From: Rhodocyclaceae bacterium
GTDB taxonomy: Bacteria; Pseudomonadota; Gammaproteobacteria; Burkholderiales; Rhodocyclaceae
Length of the DNA stretch: 38,871 nucleotides
Assembly: GCA_028869135.1 (NCBI GenBank)
Contig: JAGWTC010000025.1
Coordinates: forward strand, 1-38,871
Reading direction: 5' to 3'
This document shows positions 7,674 through 15,222 of the stretch, piece after piece; within the stretch, counting starts at the first letter, position 1; every line of letters begins with the position of its first letter. The position numbers and the translations under genes are program-made. A model generated the notes under the pieces. That model had not been told where the DNA came from and ran no database searches. It saw only the letters and a list, made by a program, of their open reading frames with translations.

Positions 7674-8825
7674 ATGCCTGCGTCCGCCCCGGCTCTCGCA
7701 CAGGATTTTCCGGTTGCCAACGATACGTTGCATCGCACTGTGGCCCAGCTTCTGGAAACAGCCGCGATCCGCATCAACGGCGACCAGCCTTGGGACATGC
7801 GTCTCAACGCACCGGATGTCCCCGAGCGGGCACTGCGCCACGGCAACCTCGGCCTTGGTGAAGCATATATGGACGGCGCCTGGGAAGCAGAGGCGCTGGA
7901 CGAGTTCTTTGCGCGCCTGTTGCGTACAAGGCTGACGGATAACCTTCTGCCTTTGCGCATGTTGTGGCATGTCCTGCGATTCCGTCTCCTGAACCTGCAA
8001 GGCATCCGCCGGGCGCGCAAAGTCGGAGAGGTGCATTACGATCTTGGTAACGAGTTCTACGCCGCCATGCTCGATACGCGCATGACCTACACCTGCGGCT
8101 ACTGGGAGAGCGCTGCCAATCTGGAGCAGGCGCAGGAGGCCAAGCTCGACATGATCTGCAGGAAGCTCAAGCTCCAGCCCGGCATGCGCGTGCTCGATAT
8201 CGGCTGCGGCTGGGGCAGCTTCATGTCCTATGCCGCCGAGCACTATGGCGTCGAATGCGTGGGCGTTACCATCTCCAAGGAGCAGGCCGCCTGGGCGCAG
8301 GAACGTTACTCGCACCTGCCGCTCGAATTCCGCCTGCAGGACTACCGCGACGTGAACGAACGCTTCGATGCCATCGCCAGCGTGGGCATGTTCGAGCATG
8401 TCGGCCGCAGAAATTATCGTACCTACATGAAGGTGGCACATCGCTGCCTGAATGATGGCGGGCTTTTCCTGCTTCACACCATAGGCAAGAACATCCGTCG
8501 CAACACCCCCGACCCCTGGATAGACAAATACATTTTCCCCAACGGCGACCTGCCTTCGGCAGGACAGATCGGCGATGCAGTCGACGGCCTCTTTGTGGTG
8601 GAAGACCTGCATAACTTCGGCGCAGACTACGACAAGACCTTGATGGCCTGGCACGAGAATTTCGAAACGGCCTGGCCGCAGTTCGAGGCGCAGCTCGGCG
8701 AACGCTTCCGGCGTATGTGGCGCTATTATCTTTTATCTTGCGCGGGCGCGTTCCGGGCCCGCGACATCCAGCTTTGGCAGTGGGTCCTGTCAAAGGAGGG
8801 CGTACCGGACGGCTACCGCCGCTAG
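7674..8825 (+). CDS. cfa: cyclopropane-fatty-acyl-phospholipid synthase
   Basis: 383 aa, the length of E. coli Cfa (382). It transfers a methylene group from S-adenosylmethionine to unsaturated acyl chains of membrane phospholipids, a stationary-phase and acid or solvent response. An N-terminal lipid-binding region (1-115) includes HGNLGLGEAYMDGAW. The methyltransferase domain has the SAM loop VLDIGCGWGS at about 171-180. Family active-site segments are present: MTYTCGYW, SVGMFEHVG and LLHTIG. ATG at 7674 with CGGAGG (7660-7665) upstream. The gene follows the divergent LysR gene; a 9-bp-stem hairpin lies immediately downstream. It is not joined to the cfa-associated desaturase or DUF1365 genes often seen with the other Cfa-like family. 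Confidence 0.95.
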   Translation: MPASAPALAQDFPVANDTLHRTVAQLLETAAIRINGDQPWDMRLNAPDVPERALRHGNLGLGEAYMDGAWEAEALDEFFARLLRTRLTDNLLPLRMLWHVLRFRLLNLQGIRRARKVGEVHYDLGNEFYAAMLDTRMTYTCGYWESAANLEQAQEAKLDMICRKLKLQPGMRVLDIGCGWGSFMSYAAEHYGVECVGVTISKEQAAWAQERYSHLPLEFRLQDYRDVNERFDAIASVGMFEHVGRRNYRTYMKVAHRCLNDGGLFLLHTIGKNIRRNTPDPWIDKYIFPNGDLPSAGQIGDAVDGLFVVEDLHNFGADYDKTLMAWHENFETAWPQFEAQLGERFRRMWRYYLLSCAGAFRARDIQLWQWVLSKEGVPDGYRR

Positions 8826-8838
8826 GTCGCACTCGTCG

Positions 8839-8868
8839 GCGGCAGGCCGACCCCCCAGCGCCTGCCGC
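8839..8868 (+). terminator. hairpin after cfa (GCGGCAGGC / GCCTGCCGC)
   Basis: A 9-bp perfect stem (8839-8847 with 8860-8868) and a 12-nt C-rich loop, 13 nt after the cfa stop. No T-tract follows, so it may be a weak terminator, attenuator or mRNA 3'-end stabiliser ahead of the 73-aa gene. Confidence 0.4.
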
Positions 8869-8917
8869 AGGAAGAACGGAGAGGTTCCGTTCGCATGCAA
8901 CACAAAGGAGACAAGCC

Positions 8918-9139
8918 ATGAAAGTTGATGACGAATTCAAGGTCCAGGACAAGAGCGGCCATACCTTCATCGTCCAGAAGATAGGCAAGGGCATTACCTA
9001 TCTGGATTTCGGCAATACCCATTTGCCGCATAATTTCGAAGGCTACAAGATCAAGTACTCGGACCACGTTGTCGAGCCCCAGTCCGACGGGTCGTTCAAG
9101 ATCAAGGACGACGGCATGATCGTGCGCCGCGTAAGCTGA
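8918..9139 (+). CDS. 73-aa conserved-looking hypothetical protein
   Basis: Small soluble protein without signal peptide or membrane segment, starting [14 protein letters not shown] and ending [12 protein letters not shown]. The start is set by a strong AAAGGAG (8904-8910) 7 nt before the ATG; the frame is open further upstream but without a comparable ribosome site. Alternating hydrophobic and polar residues ([15 protein letters not shown], then a second set) suggest a compact all-beta fold, perhaps a small SH3- or KOW-like barrel. No catalytic motif or Cys is present. It lies between cfa and the Ohr gene and is bracketed by hairpins. Function unknown; membership of a membrane or oxidative stress set is only suggested by its neighbours. 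Confidence 0.75.
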   Translation: MKVDDEFKVQDKSGHTFIVQKIGKGITYLDFGNTHLPHNFEGYKIKYSDHVVEPQSDGSFKIKDDGMIVRRVS

Positions 9140-9437
9140 TCGGTCCGGCTGCGACTGGATCGCAGCAGTTGTAGAGGTATTGCAGCAAACCAGGAGGTGC
9201 GTCCCCCCGCGCCGAATGGGAACAGCACTGCCGCCGTCAATCTTCCCGAATGCTGCAAGACGGCGGCACCTTAAAAGAGAAACGGGCGCCATGATTGCCG
9301 TGGCGCCCGTTTCCGCGTGTGCGCAGCGCGCTTCGACTGGACGCAACGCAATCCTCGCCTATGCTGGATGTTCATGCCCGCATGGGGCGCCGGAAAGCGG
9401 GCCGGGCAGTTTACGGAAACCCAGACAGGAGACAGGC
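9140..9437 (+). other. 298-bp intergenic region with three successive hairpins
   Basis: No gene is seen here. Three perfect inverted repeats follow each other: GCTGCGA/TCGCAGC (9148-9154 with 9160-9166, loop 5), TGCCGCCGTC/GACGGCGGCA (9229-9238 with 9259-9268, loop 20) and a 13-bp stem (9279-9291 with 9301-9313, loop 9). The first can end transcription of the 73-aa gene, the last may be a further terminator, and the final 125 nt should hold the promoter of the Ohr gene. A small RNA spanning the hairpins is possible but not supported by any promoter I can identify. Confidence 0.45.
9279..9313. terminator. 13-bp-stem hairpin, terminator-like
   Basis: GAAACGGGCGCCA (9279-9291) pairs completely with TGGCGCCCGTTTC (9301-9313) around a 9-nt loop. 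On the plus strand only CGCGTG follows; on the minus strand the stem is followed by TCTTTTAA, so it has a weak T-tract in that direction. Best read as a terminator or boundary element upstream of the Ohr gene. Confidence 0.5.
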
Positions 9438-9863
9438 ATGTCGATCGAAAAAGTCCTCTACCGCGCTACAGCCAAAGCCACCGGCGGTCGCGACGGTCGC
9501 GCCGTCTCGTCGGACGGCGTGATCGATGTAAAACTGACAACGCCCAAAGCGCTCGGCGGCGGCGGCGGCGACGGCACCAATCCGGAACAGTTGTTTGCGG
9601 CCGGTTACTCCGCCTGCTTTCTCGGCGCCGTCAAATTCGTCGCCGGCAAGGAAAAAGTGCGGATTCCGGAAGATGCTTTCATCGAAGGCAACGTTGGCAT
9701 CGGCCCGGTCCCGACCGGCTTTGCGATCGAAGTCGAACTCAGGATCTCGCTGCCCGGTCTGGACAGGGCGGTCGCCAGGGCGCTTGTCGACAAGGCGCAC
9801 ATCGTCTGTCCCTACTCGAATGCGACACGCGGAAATGTCGACGTGACGCTGACGCTGCTGTAG
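9438..9863 (+). CDS. ohr: organic hydroperoxide resistance protein (Ohr/OsmC family)
   Basis: 141-aa thiol peroxidase that reduces organic and fatty-acid hydroperoxides in the cytoplasm. Both redox cysteines are in their family contexts: [12 protein letters not shown] (about residue 60) and [13 protein letters not shown] (about 124). The [13 protein letters not shown] stretch preceding the first is also typical. The ATG at 9438 follows AGGAGACAGGC; longer in-frame extensions upstream lack similarity. The usual MarR-type partner ohrR is not adjacent; the only MarR gene in the window (12944-13402) is 3 kb away beside a chloride channel. Acting on lipid peroxides, it is a sensible neighbour for cfa, but it is separated from it by hairpins and probably transcribed alone. 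Confidence 0.92.
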   Translation: MSIEKVLYRATAKATGGRDGRAVSSDGVIDVKLTTPKALGGGGGDGTNPEQLFAAGYSACFLGAVKFVAGKEKVRIPEDAFIEGNVGIGPVPTGFAIEVELRISLPGLDRAVARALVDKAHIVCPYSNATRGNVDVTLTLL

Positions 9864-10029
9864 TGCCGGCCTGGTCGGGGCCGCAAACCCGTCCCGATCG
9901 GCCTGTGCGGAAAACGGCGCCGCCCTGGCATGCATATGGAATGCGGAACCTTCACTCCCAAGCGACGGTCCTTTGTTTCGTGTTGCCGACAATGGGCGCC
10001 GGCATCACGAATTCGAAAGGCGGGAATGC

Positions 10030-10383
10030 ATGGCAATCAGTTGGGTGACGGTACTGTCGGCGGTACCCTGGAACGAGGTGATACGCAACGCGCCCAGGGT
10101 GGCCGAAGGCGCGAAGAAGCTGTGGGGGTCTACCGGGCGCAAGCGCGCTTCGGCCGGGAAAATCGTGTCCGATCCGGCCGTCAGGATCGAAGCACTCGAA
10201 GCGAGCGTGGAGGAACTGAGCCGGCAGATGCAGGCCTCGGCCGAGCTGATCAAGGCGCTGGCCGAGCAGAATGCGCAATTGATCCAGCGTATTGAGTCGA
10301 ACCGTCGCCGCACGCTGGGACTGGCGGCGCTTGTGCTGCTCTTGCTGGCCGGACTGATTGCCCTGTCGCTGGGGATGAAATAG
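10030..10383 (+). CDS. small coiled-coil protein with C-terminal membrane anchor
   Basis: 117 aa. Residues 1-30 are amphipathic (MAISWVTVLSAVPWNEV), residues about 52-92 form a heptad-like coiled coil (IEALEASVEELSRQMQ and onward), and residues about 96-115 are a clear membrane helix (LGLAALVLLLLAGLIALSL) ending GMK. This is a tail-anchored or bitopic inner-membrane protein. ATG at 10030 is preceded by AAAGGCGGGA. It is followed directly by a strong terminator hairpin and converges on the Rossmann-protein gene. No function can be assigned; similar small anchored coiled coils are common hypothetical proteins in betaproteobacteria. Confidence 0.75.
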   Translation: MAISWVTVLSAVPWNEVIRNAPRVAEGAKKLWGSTGRKRASAGKIVSDPAVRIEALEASVEELSRQMQASAELIKALAEQNAQLIQRIESNRRRTLGLAALVLLLLAGLIALSLGMK

Positions 10384-10409
10384 AAAACGGGAGCCGCAGC
10401 TCCCGTTGT
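10384..10409. terminator. bidirectional terminator between convergent genes
   Basis: AACGGGAGC (10386-10394), tetraloop CGCA, GCTCCCGTT (10399-10407): a 9-bp perfect stem. On the minus strand it is followed by TTTC, and on the plus strand by GTTCC. It sits between the small membrane protein (stop 10383) and the convergent minus-strand gene (stop 10444), so it can serve both. Confidence 0.75.
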
Positions 10410-10443
10410 TCCGGACAGGACAAACGCCCCCCGCGTCCGCGCC

Positions 10444-10821
10444 TCAGTAGCCGGCCTTGGCGTGCACCCTGGGCAGCGTGCCTTCGCTGGAGATCAGCGA
10501 CCAGATCAGTTGCGCAACCGATTCGGTGGCGATCAGCGTGTGCCGGTTATTGCTGGACATCATCTTCTCGCGCAGCTCCTGGCGCACCTTGGCGTTGCCG
10601 GTCAGATCGAAGAGGATGTCGATCTTGTCGCCCTGGGCGATCAGCGCGTCGATGTCCTGCACCGGAATGCCCCTGGATTGGGCGAGTTTCTTGCCCGGGG
10701 TGTCGCCCATCTCGGAAACGGCAACGACGTGAGCGCCGTCGGCGTCGTGGTTCAACAGACCTTCAAGAAAAATCGATCCCACTCTACCCAGACCGACAAT
10801 GGCAATGCTTTGCTGACTCAT
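10444..10821 (-). CDS. stand-alone Rossmann NAD(P)-binding protein
   Basis: 125 aa, a single dinucleotide-binding domain. It has GLGRVGS near residue 10, an acidic residue ending the second strand (VVAVSE), and LFDLTGN later, as in the N-terminal domains of Gfo/Idh/MocA or homoserine-dehydrogenase-like oxidoreductases. The catalytic domain those enzymes carry is absent, and no frameshifted remnant is evident downstream: the stop is followed by a terminator. ATG at 10819-10821 with a strong GGAGGAAAC; the frame extends 21 codons further up without a better start. It may be a redox or nucleotide sensor, or a subunit lending its NAD site to another protein. Family membership good, function unknown. 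Confidence 0.8.
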   Translation of the reverse strand: MSQQSIAIVGLGRVGSIFLEGLLNHDADGAHVVAVSEMGDTPGKKLAQSRGIPVQDIDALIAQGDKIDILFDLTGNAKVRQELREKMMSSNNRHTLIATESVAQLIWSLISSEGTLPRVHAKAGY

Positions 10822-11137
10822 GTTTCCTCCTCGATGGATGGCGAAGCTTGTCGAAATTTTCCGGACTTGAAGCGGCAGGCGCAAAGCTATCTTGCCTGTG
10901 CAGGAATGAGGCTACTGGAAATGGGGCCGACTTAGGCAATGTGGCGTCAGATAGGCATGGCCGCTGCGGGGTGGCGTGCGATTTAGCCAACGTCCGGTGA
11001 TTTGCGCAAGCATCGCTCCGGGCCGGGTGAGGGATAAAAAAGGGAGCCGAGGCTCCCTTGCGCGTTGTCGGAAAAGACGGCCCCGACCGTCTGGCTGCTC
11101 GTGCCACTGCCCGCCACCAGGTATGCAGCCGGCCTGG
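10822..11137. other. 316-bp intergenic region between two minus-strand genes
   Basis: It holds the upstream region of the Rossmann-protein gene and, at 11036-11059, the terminator of the chloride-channel gene. No conserved ORF, RNA gene or strong promoter is recognised; a minus-strand promoter for the 10821 gene presumably lies at about 10840-10930. Confidence 0.5.
11036..11059 (-). terminator. Rho-independent terminator of the chloride-channel operon
   Basis: Read on the minus strand: AAGGGAGC, loop CTCG, GCTCCCTT, followed by TTTTAT. An 8-bp stem with tetraloop and T-tract, 79 nt after the channel stop codon at 11138. Canonical form. Confidence 0.85.
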
Positions 11138-12919
11138 TCAAACCTGGGTCGGGGGCGTCAGGCCGCTGCGTTGCGGGGCCCAGATGCGTTCGCGCACATG
11201 CTCCTCGTGGAAACCGCTGCGGGCGAGTTTGACGAGATCGCTGGAGCTGATGAAGCCGACCACGGCCAGCGAAGTCTCGTCTGCCACCACGGGCAGGCAT
11301 TTGAGCGTCTGCGCCGCCATGCGCCGGGCGATGGCCTGACAGGTCTCGCCGGGCAGGGCGAAGACCGGCGCGGTATCGCTGAACAGGGCCGCCAGAGGGT
11401 AGTCCGCCCCGTATTCCTGCATGGCCTTGTGCAGCAGCCGGTGGTCGAGCATGCCGACGAGCCGGTTGCCGGACACGATGGGGTAGCGGCGATGCGGCTG
11501 CGCAATTCCGAAGTGGTGCTCGGCGGCCTGCGCCAGCGTCAGCGAGGCGTCGACGCAGATCGGCGCATCGCTCATGACCTCGGCCACCGTCGCGTGCTCG
11601 TGCGGATCGACGCTGTATTCGCGGTGTACATGCAGGCCGCGGCGGGCGATGCGCTCGGTCATGATGGAGCGGCGCATCAGCAGTACCGTCAGCGCATGGG
11701 CGGTGCCGCAGGCCAGCAGCAGCGGCAGCAGCGCATTGAAGTCGCCGGTCAGGCCGACTGCGAACACGGTGGCGGTGAGCGGCACGCCCAGTGCGCCGGC
11801 AAGCATGGCGGCCATGCACACGAGCGGCCACAGCGCGGCGTCGGCGCCGGGAAAAAGCTGCGCCACCGCTGCGCCGATGCCGGCACCCATCATCAACAGT
11901 GGCGCCAGCACGCCGCCCGAGGTGCCCGAGGCAAGCGCGAGTACCCAGATGATCGCCTTGATGGCCACGATCGAGAGCACGACGCCAAGCGCCATGCGGT
12001 TGTGCAGCAGGCTGTCGATGACGTCGTAGCCGACGCCCAGCGCATGCGGCTGGAAATAGCCGCCGATGCCGACCGCCAGCCCGCCGATGGCCGGCCACCA
12101 CATCCAGTGTACCGGCAGCTTGGCGAACACGTCTTCGATGCGGTACAGCGATGCCGACATCAGCGCCGCCGCAGCGCCGGCCAGAAGCCCGCAGAAGATG
12201 CACATCAGCAGCGCCGACAGGCTGGCCACGCCGGTCTGTAAAGGAAACATGGCGCCGCTGTCGATGAGGAAGGGGCGCACGAAGCCGGCGACCGTGCACG
12301 CGGCAATTACCGGCAGTAGGCTGCGCGGGCGCCACTCGAACAGCAACAGTTCGACCGCGAGCAGTACCGCTGCGAGCGGCGTGCCGAACACGGCCGTCAT
12401 GCCGGCGGTTGCGCCGGCGACCAGCAGCGTTTTGCGCTCGCCGGCGGTCAGCGAAAACGCCTGCGCAATCATGGAGCCCAGCGCGCCGCCGATCATGATG
12501 ATGGGGCCTTCCGCGCCGAAGGGGCCGCCGCTGCCGATGGCGATGCCGGAGGCCAGCGGCTTCAGTACGGCGACTTTGGGCGAGAGCAGGCTCTTGCGAT
12601 AAAGGATCGCCTCGATCGCCTCGGGGATGCCGTGACCGCGAATTTTTTCGGAGCCGAAGCGCGCAATCAAACCGACCAGCAATCCGCCGATGACGGGTAC
12701 GGCAATCACCAGAACGCCCAGTGTGTGCTCGGCCGGCGACCGGGCCTCCATCGAAAGTGTCTGGAAGAAAAACAGATTGGTAAAGAAGCGGATCAGCGTC
12801 AGCAGCACCCAGGCGCCGCCCGTGCTCAGCACGCCAATGCCGAGAGCGATGCCGCACAAGGCCAGCAGGCGGCGGTCGGCAGTAAAGTCGCGGCGGAGAT
12901 GGATATGTTCTTGTGACAT
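11138..12919 (-). CDS. ClC-family chloride channel/antiporter with C-terminal CBS pair
   Basis: 593-aa inner-membrane anion transporter. The ion-path motifs are present: GSGGPFGAEGP (about 130, with the gating-glutamate position kept in GAEGP) and GTSGGVLAP (about 342). Ten or more hydrophobic helices occupy residues 20-410. The last 150 residues form a tandem CBS pair (starting about HATVAEVMSDAPICVD), which usually senses adenine nucleotides or ionic strength; bacterial ClcA proteins of about 470 aa lack it. In bacteria such proteins serve extreme acid resistance or halide export. ATG at 12917-12919 is preceded by CAGGAAAATAC. It lies 24 nt after the MarR gene, so the two form an operon ending at the terminator near 11040. 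Confidence 0.93.
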   Translation of the reverse strand: MSQEHIHLRRDFTADRRLLALCGIALGIGVLSTGGAWVLLTLIRFFTNLFFFQTLSMEARSPAEHTLGVLVIAVPVIGGLLVGLIARFGSEKIRGHGIPEAIEAILYRKSLLSPKVAVLKPLASGIAIGSGGPFGAEGPIIMIGGALGSMIAQAFSLTAGERKTLLVAGATAGMTAVFGTPLAAVLLAVELLLFEWRPRSLLPVIAACTVAGFVRPFLIDSGAMFPLQTGVASLSALLMCIFCGLLAGAAAALMSASLYRIEDVFAKLPVHWMWWPAIGGLAVGIGGYFQPHALGVGYDVIDSLLHNRMALGVVLSIVAIKAIIWVLALASGTSGGVLAPLLMMGAGIGAAVAQLFPGADAALWPLVCMAAMLAGALGVPLTATVFAVGLTGDFNALLPLLLACGTAHALTVLLMRRSIMTERIARRGLHVHREYSVDPHEHATVAEVMSDAPICVDASLTLAQAAEHHFGIAQPHRRYPIVSGNRLVGMLDHRLLHKAMQEYGADYPLAALFSDTAPVFALPGETCQAIARRMAAQTLKCLPVVADETSLAVVGFISSSDLVKLARSGFHEEHVRERIWAPQRSGLTPPTQV

Positions 12920-12943
12920 GTATTTTCCTGTTTGGGGTGGCGC

Positions 12944-13402
12944 CTAGTCGCGGTCGTTGAAGGCGGTGATGCGGGCAACGCGGAAGACGTCGGACAGCGA
13001 CTGCAGCTCGTCGCGATGCCGCTGCGCCAGCCGGGTGAGGATGCGTTCTCCGGCGCCGGTCAGATGCACCTGCACCTGACGCTTGTCGTCGGGGTCGGCG
13101 CGGCGCGTCACGAGGCCCGCACTTTCGCAACGCGAGATCAGCGCAACCGTGCCGTGATGCTTGGCCTGCAGGCGCTCGGCCAATTCGCCGATATGCGCCC
13201 AGTTGCGCCCGCGGAACCCCTTGATCTGCAGCAGCAGTTGATACTGCAGCGGCGTGATGCCTGCGGCCTGTGCGGCATCCTCGCTGAAGCGCAGGAAACG
13301 TCGCAACTGGTAGCGGAATTCGGAAAGCGCCTCGAAGTCGGTTTTCTTCACGGGATTGCCGAAAATGAAAAGCCCGTGAATATATATCATATTGTGATAC
13401 AT
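12944..13402 (-). CDS. MarR-family transcriptional regulator
   Basis: Up to 152 aa, a dimeric winged-helix repressor family. It has ITPLQYQLLLQIKG (about 49-62), the recognition helix region, and the wing DPDDKRQVQVHLT (about 103-115), which is diagnostic of MarR proteins. The 5' end is uncertain: ATG at 13402 and 13390 lack Shine-Dalgarno sites, and GTG at 13351 (VKKTDFEALSEF) is where family similarity begins. The gene precedes the ClC channel by 24 nt, so it probably represses its own operon in response to a ligand such as an aromatic acid, low pH or an oxidant. A TATCA/TGATA dyad overlaps the upstream start codons, which favours a downstream start. Confidence 0.9.
   Translation of the reverse strand: MYHNMIYIHGLFIFGNPVKKTDFEALSEFRYQLRRFLRFSEDAAQAAGITPLQYQLLLQIKGFRGRNWAHIGELAERLQAKHHGTVALISRCESAGLVTRRADPDDKRQVQVHLTGAGERILTRLAQRHRDELQSLSDVFRVARITAFNDRD
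13385..13399. promoter_or_regulatory. candidate MarR operator TATCA-N5-TGATA
   Basis: Perfect 5-bp arms (13385-13389 and 13395-13399) in an AT-rich island within otherwise GC-rich DNA, at the 5' end of the marR-like gene. Size and placement match MarR-family autoregulatory sites. If it is the operator, translation must begin downstream of it. Inference from position and symmetry. Confidence 0.45.
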
Positions 13403-13648
13403 GTCGAATGTAGGGCGGCGCTGGCGAGAGCGCCGTCAACCCCGGCCTGCCGGGCATTGTCCTGAAGATGTCCGCTTGCACATGCCTTCGGTGGCGCCGG
13501 GCGGGGGCTGCTGGTGACACGTGGATTCTCGTTGCAGATGCGTATATCGCGAGTCAGGCATACAATCGGGCCAACCCCTGCCGAAAACGATGCCGCAGAT
13601 TGCCCGCCACATGAAGGGGGCAACCCGCGCGTAACGACGAGGAGCACG

Positions 13649-14641
13649 ATGAAAGCCCCCCTGCCAAAGAATGAAGTGCTGCGCCTCGGCGTGCTGCATC
13701 GCTACGGCATTCTCGATACGCTGGCTGAGCAGTCCTACGACGACATTACCTTGCTGGCCTCGCATGTTTGCGGCACACCTATCGCCATCATTTCGCTGAT
13801 CGACAGCGAGCGGCAATGGTTCAAATCCAGGGTCGGTCTCGATATCGACGAAACGCCACGTGACGTCGCGTTCTGCGCTCATGCCATCCTAGATCCGGAT
13901 ACCACTCTGGTCGTACCTGACGCGCAGGAGGATGCGCGCTTTGCCGACAATCCCCTGGTGACCGCGGACAACGGCATTCGCTTCTACGCCGGCGCGCCGT
14001 TGTTGTCTCCCTCCGGCGAAGCGCTGGGCACCGTTTGCGTGATCGACCACAAGCCGCGCATCTTGACTGAGGTCCAGCTCAAGGCGCTCAAGGCGCTGTC
14101 CCGCCAGGTCATTGCCCTGTTGGAAATGCGCCGCCTGGTTGGTGAGCTGGAAATGATCAGCACCACAGACGCCTTGACCGGCCTGCGCAACCGTCGCGCC
14201 TTCGACGAGAAGATGCTGAGCGAGCATCAACGTAGTGCGCGCAGCCACCAGCCTTTTTCGCTTCTGCTCCTTGATATTGACCACTTCAAGCGGTTCAACG
14301 ACGACTTCGGCCATCAAGCGGGTGATGAGGCATTGGGCGAAGTTGCCCGCATCATGCAGTACACGGTGCGGAGTTACGACGTGGCAGCGCGTTACGGCGG
14401 CGAAGAGTTTGCGGTCATCCTGCCCGATACCGACAAGAACGGTGCGCTGGAAATGGCCGAACGTCTGCGTCGCGCCATCGAGCGCGCCGAGTGGCTGAAC
14501 CGCAAGATCACGGTCAGCATCGGCGTATCGACCCTGAGCTACGGCCAATCCGTTCCGGTACTGATCGAGGCCGCCGACCGTGCGCTCTATACGGCCAAGG
14601 AGCAGGGGCGCAATCGCGTGGTGGATGCCGATGTCAGCTGA
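13649..14641 (+). CDS. diguanylate cyclase, GAF-GGDEF
   Basis: 330-aa cytoplasmic enzyme making cyclic di-GMP from two GTP. A GAF sensor domain spans about residues 25-160 (it includes VAFCAHAIL and GTVCVID, typical of the redox- or light-linked GAF subgroup). The GGDEF domain spans about 168-328, with the active site RYGGEEF (GGEEF, 250-254) and an inhibitory I-site RxxD (RSYD, 241-244) five residues before it, so product inhibition is expected. ATG at 13649 follows GAGGAGCAC; the frame is open 45 codons further up without similarity. It is divergent from the marR-clc operon. Its end overlaps the DUF1415 gene by 11 nt, suggesting translational coupling. Confidence 0.93.
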   Translation: MKAPLPKNEVLRLGVLHRYGILDTLAEQSYDDITLLASHVCGTPIAIISLIDSERQWFKSRVGLDIDETPRDVAFCAHAILDPDTTLVVPDAQEDARFADNPLVTADNGIRFYAGAPLLSPSGEALGTVCVIDHKPRILTEVQLKALKALSRQVIALLEMRRLVGELEMISTTDALTGLRNRRAFDEKMLSEHQRSARSHQPFSLLLLDIDHFKRFNDDFGHQAGDEALGEVARIMQYTVRSYDVAARYGGEEFAVILPDTDKNGALEMAERLRRAIERAEWLNRKITVSIGVSTLSYGQSVPVLIEAADRALYTAKEQGRNRVVDADVS

Positions 14642-15176
14642 TTCCGACGCAACGGTGATCGCAGCGACCAGACGCTGGTTGGAACGGGCGGTGATCGGTC
14701 TCAACCTTTGCCCATTTGCCAAAGCAGTCCACGTCAAAAACCAGATTCGCTACATCGTCAGTGCCTCGCAAACGCCGGATGATTTGCTCGCTGAGCTTGA
14801 AACCGAGCTGGCTCATCTCAATACGGCGAATCCGTCGCAACTCGACACCACCTTGCTGATCGTACCGGAGATGTTCGAGGATTTTCTCGATTTTCACTTC
14901 TTCCTGCCGGAGGCTGACGCTTTGCTGAAGCGCATGGGGCTGGAAGGCGTACTTCAGATCGCCAGTTTTCATCCCCGCTTCGAATTCGCCGGCAATGCGC
15001 CGGACGATATCGCCAATTGCACCAACCGCTCGCCTTACCCGGTGTTGCACCTGCTGCGCGAGGCCAGTCTGGACCGCGCCGTGGCCGCCTTTCCGGATGC
15101 GGCCGACATCTACGAGCGCAATATCGAGATACTGGAGCAGCTCGGGCGCGACGGCTGGGACGATCTGTGGAAGTGA
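14631..15176 (+). CDS. DUF1415 family protein
   Basis: 181-aa soluble protein of the DUF1415 family, widespread in beta- and gammaproteobacteria and without a known function. Recognised from the start [17 protein letters not shown] (about 11-27), the motif [15 protein letters not shown] (about 83-97) and [13 protein letters not shown] (about 110-122), followed by a conserved NCTNRSPYP. The ATG at 14631 lies inside the end of the diguanylate cyclase gene (11-nt overlap); the cyclase stop TGA is at 14639-14641. No signal peptide or membrane segment. Conserved Cys, His and Asn residues hint at an enzyme or metal site, but this is inference. Confidence 0.9.
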   Translation: MSADSDATVIAATRRWLERAVIGLNLCPFAKAVHVKNQIRYIVSASQTPDDLLAELETELAHLNTANPSQLDTTLLIVPEMFEDFLDFHFFLPEADALLKRMGLEGVLQIASFHPRFEFAGNAPDDIANCTNRSPYPVLHLLREASLDRAVAAFPDAADIYERNIEILEQLGRDGWDDLWK

Positions 15177-15222
15177 AGCCGGTGCTGCGGCTTTAAAATT
15201 CACCTTTTTTCATGGAGCAGCA

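Noticed and set aside
10983-13520. 845-codon minus-strand open frame
   Set aside because: It covers the chloride-channel and MarR genes in another frame; Arg-rich low-complexity product, while the overlapping frames encode recognisable families.
13561-13587. Possible FliA promoter before the GAF-GGDEF gene (GCCGAAAA)
   Set aside because: The -10 has one mismatch, but the -35 matches only about half; too weak to claim.
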